From: Akkermansiaceae bacterium
GTDB lineage: Bacteria > Verrucomicrobiota > Verrucomicrobiia > Verrucomicrobiales > Akkermansiaceae
NCBI GenBank assembly: GCA_029288115.1
Contig: JARFPV010000275.1
Coordinates: 1-7,201 of the forward strand
DNA length: 7,201 bases
Direction: 5' to 3'
In this document: in pieces, positions 1 to 6,799 of the stretch
Layout of the letters: each line of letters starts with the position of its first letter
Numbering within the stretch: position 1 is the stretch's first letter
Made by a program: the position numbers and the translations under genes
Notes under the pieces: generated by a model
Seen by the model: the letters and a program-made list of their open reading frames with translations, nothing else
Databases searched by the model: none
What the model was told of the DNA's origin: nothing

Positions 1-256
1 CCAGTCCGCCTTCCCGCGACCAGCGGTTGTTGTTGCCCATGTGCGAGGTGGCGCCGAGGGCCCAGAGACGTACCTCGCTCGAGGCATTGCCACCGAGGAC
101 GGGTCGGTCCTGCACCAGGGTCACGCTGGCTCCCTGGCGCGCTGCGGTGATGGCGGCGCAGGTGCCGGCGAGACCACCGCCAACCACAACAAGGTCGCTG
201 GAGATCATTTTGGTGCGTGGGGCACGGAGGCCTTCGTGATGGTCTTCTCGGATCAT
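1..256 (-). CDS. FAD-dependent oxidoreductase, N-terminal part (runs off the left edge)
   Basis: The first 85 residues are visible. They contain a Rossmann FAD-binding start, DLVVVGGGLAGTCAAITAAR (about residues 21-40), with the GxGxxG-type loop. After the second beta strand comes VQDRPVLGGNASSEVRLW (about 48-65), and then GATSHMGNNNRW and REGG. The PVLGGNASSE block is typical of the FAD_oxidored (PF12831) family, common in Planctomycetota and Verrucomicrobiota. These are cytosolic or exported flavoproteins of mostly unknown substrate. I chose the ATG at 256 because it lies 9 bases after the symporter stop and because IREDHHEGL-type N-termini seem familiar in this subfamily. An ATG at 208 in the same frame is the alternative and would leave only four residues before the FAD strand. 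Neither start has a Shine-Dalgarno sequence. The tight spacing suggests co-transcription with the symporter, so the substrate may be what the symporter imports; that is inference. Confidence 0.9.
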   Translation of the reverse strand, partial: MIREDHHEGLRAPRTKMISSDLVVVGGGLAGTCAAITAARQGASVTLVQDRPVLGGNASSEVRLWALGATSHMGNNNRWSREGGL

Positions 257-265
257 GTTAGAAAA

Positions 266-1957
266 TCAAGTCGTTTGCCGCATGCGGCGGGAAAGGTGAA
301 GCATTAGTGAGGAGAGTAGGGCTAGGGCTAGGCCGAAACCGGCCAGCATACCCTGGTTATTGTCGTTGAGGGGGATGAGGCAGAACAGGGTGGCGGCGCA
401 GACCGCGAGGCTGATGCCGACGATGCGGGCCGGCAGGGCACTGGACTGGGTGGTTTCCCTGTCGGCCTCTTGTGCTGTTAGTTCCGTGATCGTCCGCCAG
501 CCAAGAGCCTCGCGTTTTGAGATCAGCAGCATCACGGCGATAACGAGCAGTGGCAGGATTACGCCGGTAAAAGTCTTGTCAGCTATCCAGGTGCCTGCGA
601 GTGCCTCGGTGAAGGTGGCAAGCAGTCCGAGTGGGAAGCAGATCCCGACGGTTGCCCAGATGGTGTTGGTTCCGAGGCGGCGGAAAAAGAGCGCCAGCAG
701 GGCGGGGGCAAGTAGCGGAGTGACCATGACCTGGGTCACAGAGATGATCATTTTGGCGGCACCGCCGATGTAGGGGACGGCGATAGCGATGCCCGCGATG
801 ACGACCCCGAGAATGCAAGTGAAGAGGCGACCCATGTGCACCAGCTGTTTCTCGCCCGGATTCTTGGCGAGCGGTTCGTAGATGTTCTTGGTCAGGACTC
901 CGGAGAAGACATTGAGCTGCGAGCTAATCATACTGGCAGTGGCCGAGAAGAGAGCTGCCAGCATCAGGCCGAGCATCCCGACCGGTAGGACCGCCTTGCA
1001 GGAAAGGATGTAGGCCGTTTCCGACATGCGGGTCACGGTTTCGGCGTCGGCACCATCGGGAATCGGTTGCTGAACCCGCCACAGCAGGGGAGGCAGGAGC
1101 CAGAGAAATGGGCTGAACAAGTAGAGCCCACCGAATAGGAAGGCGCTTTTGCGCGCGTCTTTTTTCGATGGCACGCAGAGGTAGCGCTGCACAAAAGCCC
1201 ACTCGGCCCCGATCATGAAGTAGTGGATCGCTACCCAGCCGACGAGAAAGAGGAAAGTATATTGGTCACTGGTGGCGGCAAGAAATCCCTCCGGAGCCTT
1301 TTCCATAAAGCCGCTGAAGCCACCTGTCTTGGCCAGCGAGAGTGGGATCACAAAAATCACCGCGAGGTTCAAAATGATGAACTGCAGGGTGTCGGTCATC
1401 AGGACCGCCCAGAGCCCCCCGATCATGGTGTAGCCGACCACAATCACGGCAAAGACGAGGATGGCGATGTTGAGTTGTGGACTGGAAAGCGCTGCGCCTG
1501 CGGCACTGTCCTCACCGCCGATCACGGCCAGCATCAAGCGCGCGATCGCATAAAGCGCCCCTCCGGTGCCAACGATCCGGAAGACCATCATGAACCAGGT
1601 GTAGAATTGCAGGGCGGCTCGGCCGAAACGAAGATCGATGTACTCGGCTGGGGTGGAGATGCCCATCGACTTCCACTTTCCCGCCACTGTGTAACCGGCC
1701 AGGATGGCAGCCACCCCGTAGCATAGGTTGATTCCCACCGCTACCATCCCGTGTTCATAAGCGATCCCTCCCCACACCACAAAGGTGTTGGCGGAAAACA
1801 TCGTCATGAAGGCGCTCAGTCCGCTGATCCACCACGGTGACTTGCCGCCCGCCGCAAACATGTCCGACGAACTCTTCACGTAGCGCCCGAGGAAAATACC
1901 TACCAGAACGGTTCCGGCAAGGTATGCGGTTAGGACGATCCAGTCGGTCGGGTGCAT
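266..1957 (-). CDS. Sodium:solute symporter (SSS family), substrate unknown
   Basis: This is a 563-residue polytopic inner-membrane protein with about 13 hydrophobic segments, the usual size and layout of the SSS (SGLT/PutP-like) family, which couples solute uptake to the sodium gradient. Family landmarks are GGLWAVLMTDTLQ (about 180-192), the QRYLCVPSKKDARKS loop (about 257-271), and ASMISSQLNVFSGVLTKNIY (about 341-360). In the last, the paired serines 345-346 sit where sodium-site hydroxyl residues lie in characterised members; this is by motif comparison only. The N-terminus places the first segment at once (DWIVLTAYLAGTVLVGIFLG), with no signal peptide. The ATG at 1957 is the natural start because the family begins just before this helix. 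No Shine-Dalgarno sequence precedes it. The substrate cannot be read from sequence; relatives carry sugars, sialic acids, amino acids or carboxylates. The next gene, 9 bases downstream, is an FAD oxidoreductase, which suggests a small catabolic operon. Confidence 0.95.
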   Translation of the reverse strand: MHPTDWIVLTAYLAGTVLVGIFLGRYVKSSSDMFAAGGKSPWWISGLSAFMTMFSANTFVVWGGIAYEHGMVAVGINLCYGVAAILAGYTVAGKWKSMGISTPAEYIDLRFGRAALQFYTWFMMVFRIVGTGGALYAIARLMLAVIGGEDSAAGAALSSPQLNIAILVFAVIVVGYTMIGGLWAVLMTDTLQFIILNLAVIFVIPLSLAKTGGFSGFMEKAPEGFLAATSDQYTFLFLVGWVAIHYFMIGAEWAFVQRYLCVPSKKDARKSAFLFGGLYLFSPFLWLLPPLLWRVQQPIPDGADAETVTRMSETAYILSCKAVLPVGMLGLMLAALFSATASMISSQLNVFSGVLTKNIYEPLAKNPGEKQLVHMGRLFTCILGVVIAGIAIAVPYIGGAAKMIISVTQVMVTPLLAPALLALFFRRLGTNTIWATVGICFPLGLLATFTEALAGTWIADKTFTGVILPLLVIAVMLLISKREALGWRTITELTAQEADRETTQSSALPARIVGISLAVCAATLFCLIPLNDNNQGMLAGFGLALALLSSLMLHLSRRMRQTT

Positions 1958-1986
1958 GACGAAGTTGAAAGGAGTCTTGGTGTTTT

Positions 1987-2001
1987 TTGCTAAAAAAGCA
2001 A
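1987..2001. promoter_or_regulatory. TTGCT-N5-AGCAA palindrome upstream of the symporter gene
   Basis: The minus-strand sequence TTGCTTTTTTAGCAA has perfect 5-base inverted arms (TTGCT/AGCAA) around five T. It lies 29 bases before the symporter ATG, in an AT-rich stretch of a 131-base intergenic gap. A near-identical copy with one central difference lies at 6601-6615, upstream of the giant pseudopilin-like gene. The symmetry and placement suit a repressor or activator site, but no regulator family is recognised. No convincing -35/-10 pair could be set around it; TATTTA just upstream is only a weak -10 candidate. Confidence 0.35.
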
Positions 2002-2061
2002 CTTTAAATACAGATAGCCATCAGATTTCGTGAGAAGGACCCCAGTTTTGCATATCTTCAT

Positions 2062-2081
2062 GCCAGAGGCTCACCTCCGGC
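2062..2081 (-). terminator. Hairpin after the 249-residue exported protein gene
   Basis: The minus-strand RNA can form GCCGGAGG-UGAG-CCUCUGGC, an 8-base-pair stem with one G-U pair and a four-base loop. It begins 7 bases after the TAG stop at 2089. The G-U pair becomes an A-C mismatch on the plus strand, so the structure favours transcription from the minus strand. No U-run follows (AUGAAGAUAUGC comes next), so this is not a classical intrinsic terminator. It could be a 3'-end stabiliser or a termination site of another type. Confidence 0.4.
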
Positions 2082-2088
2082 CATCACC

Positions 2089-2838
2089 CTAACGATTCTT
2101 CGCTTTCTCAAGTTCTGCGGTGAGCCCGGCAGATTTGACCGCTGGAAGATCGAAGAACATCCGGATATCGAGCGGTCGGTTTTTATCCGGGCGGTCGAAG
2201 ACAAAGATAAACATGCGTCGCTCCGGCCGGTGGCCCCAAACGGAGGTGTAAACCTGCTCGAGCCTGCCATTGATCGGGGTCGCGAACCGGACATCCAAAT
2301 CGGTGATCTTCTTGCGCCATTTCGTCGAGGTGACCAGAGCGTTCTGCTGCGGCTTGAGCGCGATTTTTTTCTTATCACCCAGCATCGCGGCAATCGGTTT
2401 TCCGGAGAAGTTGAAGATCCGGTAGTTACCGTTTTTCATGCCTTCTGTATCGATGCCGTAAGCCTTTGCACCAGGTTTTCCTTGGTTTCTCTTCTTGAAG
2501 GAGAAGACCAGCAAGGCGCGGTCATCGTTGCGAGGAAGCATGACCCGAACGACAGGTTTCGTCTTGATTTTGCCGTCCTTGCGCGGTTTCAGGTCTTCTG
2601 GCGAGTCATAAAGCGCGAGTAGGCGCGGGCCTTTGTAGAAAAAAGGCGCTCCGATTCCTTGTTGAGATGCGGTCATTTCCACCACGTCCTTACCATTACG
2701 GTAGTAGAGCTCTCGCACGGTGCCGTTGAAGCTGAGCGTGAGCAACTCAAGCTTCACCGTGTCTCCCTCGGCGGCGGCCGAACTTGGAACGAGCAAGCCG
2801 ACAATGACCATGGGCAAAAACGTCAAAAGAATTTTCAT
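2089..2838 (-). CDS. Exported protein of unknown function, paired with the giant pseudopilin-like gene
   Basis: This 249-residue protein starts with a clear Sec signal peptide: MK, a hydrophobic core to about residue 17, then PSSAAA with likely signal peptidase I cleavage after Ala23 and no lipobox cysteine. The mature part of about 226 residues has no further membrane segment and is rich in Lys and Arg. It alternates short hydrophobic strands with turns (VKLELLTLSFNG, VVRVMLPRNDDRALLVFSFK, NYRIFNFSGKPIAAMLG, RMFIFVFDRP), which suggests a beta-sandwich fold. The strand/turn pattern before SFNGTV and before FNFSGKPI is loosely alike and could reflect two related domains. I recognise no catalytic motif or named family. 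The ATG is 23 bases after the stop of the giant gene, so the two are very likely one operon, and this protein may act with it at the periplasmic or outer surface. No Shine-Dalgarno sequence precedes the start. Confidence 0.85.
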   Translation of the reverse strand: MKILLTFLPMVIVGLLVPSSAAAEGDTVKLELLTLSFNGTVRELYYRNGKDVVEMTASQQGIGAPFFYKGPRLLALYDSPEDLKPRKDGKIKTKPVVRVMLPRNDDRALLVFSFKKRNQGKPGAKAYGIDTEGMKNGNYRIFNFSGKPIAAMLGDKKKIALKPQQNALVTSTKWRKKITDLDVRFATPINGRLEQVYTSVWGHRPERRMFIFVFDRPDKNRPLDIRMFFDLPAVKSAGLTAELEKAKNR

Positions 2839-2861
2839 GAAAGGGCGACAGAATGAGGGAA

Positions 2862-5800
2862 TCAGATCTCCTTTTCAGAGAGCCAACGAAAGGAGACAAG
2901 CTTGAGACGGCGGCCGAACAGGTTGTTGACCTCAGAAGACAAGTCGTCAGCCATGACCTCGGGTTGATCTTGAGGGTCGAGGTATTCGGGAACCCGCTGG
3001 ACGAATGCCTCGCAATATTGACGCGCAATCACCTCGCCGTTCTTGTTAGTCGCCTCACCCATCGTACGGATGCGGAAGTAATCCGAGCGCACCTGCATGA
3101 TAGGGGCCAGGTTCTGGAGGATATCCCCCTGCAGCAGGTAGCCGGCGTGACCAGCCGACTCTGATTCACCCTTGATAGCATTGGAAAACAGAGAGCCGCT
3201 TGGCGAAGTTGCCTTATTTCCCATCGTTCCTGCATCCTGATTGTTGATCGCTCGATCAAGCGCCGCTTGAAGCGCTCCCTTGCGCTGGCTGAGCTCACGA
3301 TTAGAGTCCGGGTCGCGGTTGACGAAATCAGCAAAGGAGCGGAAGGGGCCACGTTCCCGGACTTCCACGACGATTTCCTCGGCGAGTTTGTCGAGTTCAT
3401 CGGCACTGAGTCGGCGAAAGCCACGCCAGTAGGAGGGGGCGCGAGGTCCATCCGAGGGCTCCCATCCGTCCGCATCCATCGGATGCCCGAAGCGGGGGAA
3501 GCGGATACCCTCAGGGGTTTCCCAAGAAGCGGATGATCCATCGGCGGAGAGAACCGGCATTTCGAAGTCGGCCATGCTTGCGAGCACCGCTTTCCAAGCT
3601 TCCTTGGAGGTCGAGTTCACGTTGAAGGCTCCTTCCACAAGGATGCGTGCCGAGATGGCGCGAGCTCCATTTTCTCCGGCGTCGTTGATGATGGTGTCAA
3701 AGGAATCATCACCCGGCAACGGACGAAGCCGGTGGCGTGAGTTGATCAAGTCGCGTTCGCCATTGGCGAATGCTTCGAATGGCATGACCTTGTCTAGGCT
3801 GCCACTGCCACCACCCATGTAATCTTTGCCGATGGTCGAAAAGAAGCAGTCATCCCAGATCGCTTTGTTCGTGACATGTGAGATGTCCTCCATGCGGAAA
3901 TCGTTGATCCCTGCAAAGTTTTCGACCATCGTCTGATCGAGAGGAATGCGCGGATTGGCATAAGAATTTCCGAATGCGAAACCCGGTTCGAACCCGTAAC
4001 GGGCGAGATGCGCGTGCTGGAACTGTCCAATCGAGACCAACGGAGTGCGTGGGACGTCAAAGATGGCGACGTGCGTTTGTCCTGCCGACGAAGTCGAAAA
4101 GCCGGTATATCCCTGATAGCGGCCGTTCTGACGCACAGCTTCGGGAAAAGAGGGGACTTCGTTCTGCCCTTCAGCGATCTTGCCGCGTCCTGGAGGTCCT
4201 CCATCATAGCTGTTGTCATAGCTGGCACCGAGCAGGGGCGAAATGAAGTTCCACCCCTCGTAATTGTTGCTACCACTACCGCCGATACGCGATCCATCCC
4301 ATGCAGGATTGCTGGCGGCGTAACGTGGATTGCTGTCGACCCAGCCACGTGCACTCTGGCTCTTGTCCGCTTCCGATGAAGTGCGTGAGAACCAACGCCA
4401 GGTGCCAATGTGGTATGGCGTTTCGGCAAATTGCTCAACCGGAAGTTTGGCGGCAGTGACTCCCGTGCGGGCATACTCACTGATGACCGGCTCGGGGATA
4501 AAGTGGGGAAGGCTTCCACGTTGTTCCGGTGTCGGAGTTTGCCAGATGTCAGAGATACGGTGCAGGTTGCCACCGCTTCGCACGGCGAACCAGGATGCCG
4601 AGATCCCTTTGGCGCTGTAGGCATCACCAAAGTGTTTTTCAGTGGAAGGATGCTGGTAGTCCTCAATGAAGAGATCGCCAAACCATGCCACGGTGCCACT
4701 CGGCACGATGATCGGATCGCCGGCTTCTGCCGATCCGTATTTCTTGGAGTAGTTTAGATCCATGGTGAAGGCGCCAGCTTCATTCCAGGTGGAGACCAGC
4801 TTGTTTTTTCTTCCCATCTGGGCTCGAGTGTCGACTGAGAAGAGCCTGAATTCGCCGGGTTTGAGGTCCACGGCCTCGGTGGTTAGGTCAAAGTATTTAT
4901 CCAACCCGTTCTCGACCCCGCGGTCACTGATGCCACCGGACATCCAGCTTTCCCGCATCCAGATCTCGTGGGCGAATTGACCCTGTCCAGGAGGACTGAT
5001 GCCAAGTCTGAGATAGGGATAGAGTGCCCAGACGAAGTTGAACCGCGAATTCTTGATCCGTACGTTGTAGGGATTCCAGATGCCGAACAATGGCTTCATT
5101 TGCAACTGTAGCTGGTAGCCATTCTCGCTACCGACAACGACTTTCTTGGCGCTGAGCCGGAAGCCCATCTGAAGCATACCCAGGACCGGATACACTCCGG
5201 AGTTCGTGTGCTGGAGATCCTTCTGGAAGTCGCCCTCATCGTGCCTGTTGTAGGGAGCCCAGTCATTGGTCCGCAGGTCAGTTTGCGGACCAGGGTCAAG
5301 CCGAAGAACAGGCATTTGATGATCGGACGCTGTCTGCCATAATTGCCCGTAATTATAGAGTATCCCCCAGTTAGGGCCGGCTGGGAGCTCGCCGTTACGG
5401 CTCAAATTCTTGGAAAGATAGAAGCGCTTGGGCTCTGATACATCGAATTTGAAAGTGATCGCCCCGTTGAGCTTCCCAAATCGTGGTTTCGCGCCCATGA
5501 CGCTTTCCAAATGACTATTGCTCAGTTGTGAGCTATCAAACACCACAGAGAGGTCGTTCTTCAGCCCGCCGTCCACGACATTGACCGGAAGGCCGGCGCC
5601 GCCGGTGGTCAGGTGGTGAAAATAGGTGCGGGCGGCCAGGTCGTTCTCCACCGCAAGATCCAGACTGGGAAGGGAGATGAGCAGCTGGCGGTCAATGCGG
5701 TTTCCCTCCCGGCGAAAACCCTCAAGCATGGGCCCCACATGGGAGAGCCCCGGTTCCTGGGGAGTCCGGGAGCGAATCACCCGGGCGAGGGGACTTGAAG

Positions 5801-6413
5801 GGTTCGTGCCGGTTGCCGCCACATCGATTCGTGCCTTGGTGCCTTCGTCAGAGATACTCCACGCGTATCGGCCCGGATGGGATCCGCTCTCGACACCGAC
5901 CCATGGGACGCGGACCTCAGCGTGATTGGAGGCTCCACCCAAGCCGGCGTGGAGAATGATGGATTGATCATCGGAGAGTGATGAGTCAGGGGTTTGGTAG
6001 CCCCCGGGGTAGGAGTGAAGTGAGTCGAGACTCTCGAGGCCTCTGGTTTCGTTGCCACTCACCAACCAAGCGGACCGAGTGTCGTTGCTTCGTGTATCCC
6101 ACACCCCCATCCAGTTGGGATGGGCCATATCCTCTCCGGTCAAACTGGCGGAGCCCGTTACTCGCCGGTCCGGCCCGACGTGCTTCTGCAACTCGCCAAT
6201 CGCAATCATCAGAGCGAGTCTGGCATTTGCTTGGGCGATCGCTTTCGCGTTGCTCTGATTGCTGGCTCGGAGTGTGAGAGAGGACAGAGAAAGCATCCCG
6301 ATAGCTAGCAGCGAGAGTAGGACCATTAGGCTGATGGTGACCACAAGGGCAAAACCGTTACGGCTTCTGGAACCCTCGCTTCGCGCTCCTGCATTTTGAT
6401 GGTGGGTTTTCAT
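2862..6413 (-). CDS. Giant pseudopilin-like protein, Verru_Chthon cassette protein A type
   Basis: The ATG at 6413 gives 1183 residues; an in-frame GTG at 6449 would add 12. I prefer the ATG because it gives a compact basic leader ending in SRSRNG. An AAGGA touches the ATG directly, too close for a normal ribosome site. The N-terminus looks like a type III (prepilin) signal: RNG-FALVVTISLMVLL, with possible cleavage between Gly20 and Phe21, then a hydrophobic helix to about residue 43. The mature position 5 is Val, not Glu, as in GspK- or PilX-like minor pilins. Further landmarks are NARLALMIAIGELQKH (63-78), GPDRRVT (80-86), HPNWMGVWD (98-106), RYAWSISDEGTKARI (182-196), FNVNSTS (930-936), GPFRSFADFVNR (1022-1033) and SDYFRIRTMGEA (1110-1121). 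From memory this set fits Verru_Chthon cassette protein A. The last three resemble the NVNTA, helical and strand motifs of GspK, the type II secretion tip pseudopilin. The large middle part is probably a beta-rich extracytoplasmic domain. Function is unknown; cassette proteins B, C and D are absent from the window. Confidence 0.88.
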   Translation of the reverse strand: MKTHHQNAGARSEGSRSRNGFALVVTISLMVLLSLLAIGMLSLSSLTLRASNQSNAKAIAQANARLALMIAIGELQKHVGPDRRVTGSASLTGEDMAHPNWMGVWDTRSNDTRSAWLVSGNETRGLESLDSLHSYPGGYQTPDSSLSDDQSIILHAGLGGASNHAEVRVPWVGVESGSHPGRYAWSISDEGTKARIDVAATGTNPSSPLARVIRSRTPQEPGLSHVGPMLEGFRREGNRIDRQLLISLPSLDLAVENDLAARTYFHHLTTGGAGLPVNVVDGGLKNDLSVVFDSSQLSNSHLESVMGAKPRFGKLNGAITFKFDVSEPKRFYLSKNLSRNGELPAGPNWGILYNYGQLWQTASDHQMPVLRLDPGPQTDLRTNDWAPYNRHDEGDFQKDLQHTNSGVYPVLGMLQMGFRLSAKKVVVGSENGYQLQLQMKPLFGIWNPYNVRIKNSRFNFVWALYPYLRLGISPPGQGQFAHEIWMRESWMSGGISDRGVENGLDKYFDLTTEAVDLKPGEFRLFSVDTRAQMGRKNKLVSTWNEAGAFTMDLNYSKKYGSAEAGDPIIVPSGTVAWFGDLFIEDYQHPSTEKHFGDAYSAKGISASWFAVRSGGNLHRISDIWQTPTPEQRGSLPHFIPEPVISEYARTGVTAAKLPVEQFAETPYHIGTWRWFSRTSSEADKSQSARGWVDSNPRYAASNPAWDGSRIGGSGSNNYEGWNFISPLLGASYDNSYDGGPPGRGKIAEGQNEVPSFPEAVRQNGRYQGYTGFSTSSAGQTHVAIFDVPRTPLVSIGQFQHAHLARYGFEPGFAFGNSYANPRIPLDQTMVENFAGINDFRMEDISHVTNKAIWDDCFFSTIGKDYMGGGSGSLDKVMPFEAFANGERDLINSRHRLRPLPGDDSFDTIINDAGENGARAISARILVEGAFNVNSTSKEAWKAVLASMADFEMPVLSADGSSASWETPEGIRFPRFGHPMDADGWEPSDGPRAPSYWRGFRRLSADELDKLAEEIVVEVRERGPFRSFADFVNRDPDSNRELSQRKGALQAALDRAINNQDAGTMGNKATSPSGSLFSNAIKGESESAGHAGYLLQGDILQNLAPIMQVRSDYFRIRTMGEATNKNGEVIARQYCEAFVQRVPEYLDPQDQPEVMADDLSSEVNNLFGRRLKLVSFRWLSEKEI

Positions 6414-6470
6414 TCCTTGGCTTAAGGTCGGCAATGTCTTTGTTTGCACTGCGGACCCGGATTGAGTTAG

Positions 6471-6538
6471 CTCGTCGATGGCGAAATGAATCCGTCGTGA
6501 GCCGGATTCCTGGGTTTCACCTTGGTCGACGAGACCAA
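6471..6538 (-). promoter_or_regulatory. Leader with nested and competing inverted repeats upstream of the giant gene
   Basis: Three pairings are visible. An 8-base pair, CTCGTCGA (6471-6478) with TCGACGAG (6526-6533), encloses a 7-base hairpin, GAATCCG (6488-6494) with CGGATTC (6503-6509) and an 8-base loop. The outer right arm also lies inside a local hairpin, TTGGTC (6522-6527) with GACCAA (6533-6538) and loop GACGA. The outer stem and the local hairpin share bases, so they cannot form together. This lies 58-125 bases before the ATG and, if transcribed, would be in the 5' leader. No known riboswitch class is recognised. It could also be an operator array or chance. Confidence 0.4.
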
Positions 6539-6600
6539 ATGAACTGAGTTAATATCATGGGTTGAGCTCGAATGGTTCTGTTCATCCTACACGGCCATCC

Positions 6601-6615
6601 TTGCTAAAGAAGCAA
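6601..6615. promoter_or_regulatory. Second copy of the TTGCT-N5-AGCAA palindrome
   Basis: The minus-strand sequence TTGCTTCTTTAGCAA matches the element at 1987-2001 at 14 of 15 positions, in the same orientation and with identical arms. It sits 187 bases before the preferred start of the giant gene and 184 bases after the fumarase stop. If it is a regulator site, it would link control of the pseudopilin-like operon and the symporter operon. A weak GG-N10-GC spacing overlaps it but does not make a convincing sigma-54 promoter. Confidence 0.33.
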
Positions 6616-6640
6616 AAAGTTCCCCGATTTCAAACACTGA

Positions 6641-6767
6641 CTGAGGGGCTAGAGTAGCCCTCGGTTGCTGGCCGGGTTACGGATCGTCATGAAGGCGGTT
6701 AGCCGGCTTACCCAGCCCAGTGACCTGCACAGGTCCCGGCATGGGTGAGTCCATGCTCGGGCTGATG
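6641..6767 (-). other. Highly structured intergenic block (possible small RNA, dispersed repeat or compound terminator)
   Basis: This block, after the fumarase gene, carries several inverted repeats in about 125 bases. They are a 10-base-pair hairpin at 6735-6761; GACCTG-CA-CAGGTC at 6722-6735; an outer pair CAGCCC (6713-6718) with GGGCTG (6759-6764), which could close a branched structure; an imperfect palindrome GGTTAGCCGGCTTACC at 6697-6712; and a hairpin GGGCTA-GAG-TAGCCC at 6646-6660. A minus-strand frame from 6754 to 6677 encodes 25 residues beginning MDSPMPGPVQ, with no ribosome site. I cannot tell whether the unit is RNA, a mobile repeat or part of a transcript end. I recognise no known RNA family. 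Confidence 0.4.
6735..6761 (-). terminator. Strong hairpin downstream of the fumarase gene
   Basis: Arms CCCG-GCATGG (6735-6744) and CCATGC-T-CGGG (6751-6761) form a 10-base-pair GC-rich stem with one bulged base and a 6-base loop. It begins 38 bases after the fumarase stop codon in the direction of transcription. No U-tract follows, so it does not meet the classical intrinsic terminator pattern. It may instead be part of the larger structured block at 6641-6767. Confidence 0.35.
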
Positions 6768-6799
6768 AAGTAGGAAAATTACCCCTGATCATTTCCCCA

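Noticed and set aside
1223..1726. Plus-strand open frame of 167 codons opposite the symporter
   Set aside because: It is antisense to clear transmembrane coding sequence, rich in His, Asp and Glu as expected from the complement of such codons, and has no domain or start signal.
3794..4699. Minus-strand open frame of 301 codons inside the giant gene
   Set aside because: It overlaps the giant gene in another frame, has Ser/Arg/Thr-rich low-quality composition and no recognisable motif, while the main frame is continuous and carries family motifs on both sides.
6612..6626. Possible sigma-54 promoter (GG-N10-GC) before the giant gene
   Set aside because: Only the GG and GC core fits; the rest of the TGGCAC element is absent, and the copy of the palindrome near the symporter lacks the GG.
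6735..6761. Classical intrinsic terminator after fumarase
   Set aside because: The stem is strong but no U-run follows, so it is kept only as a low-confidence terminator and as part of a larger structured block.
6414..6799. tRNA, common structural RNA or CRISPR array in the large intergenic region
   Set aside because: No cloverleaf with a TTCGA-type T loop, no RNase P, SRP or tmRNA core motif, and no regularly spaced direct repeats were found by eye.
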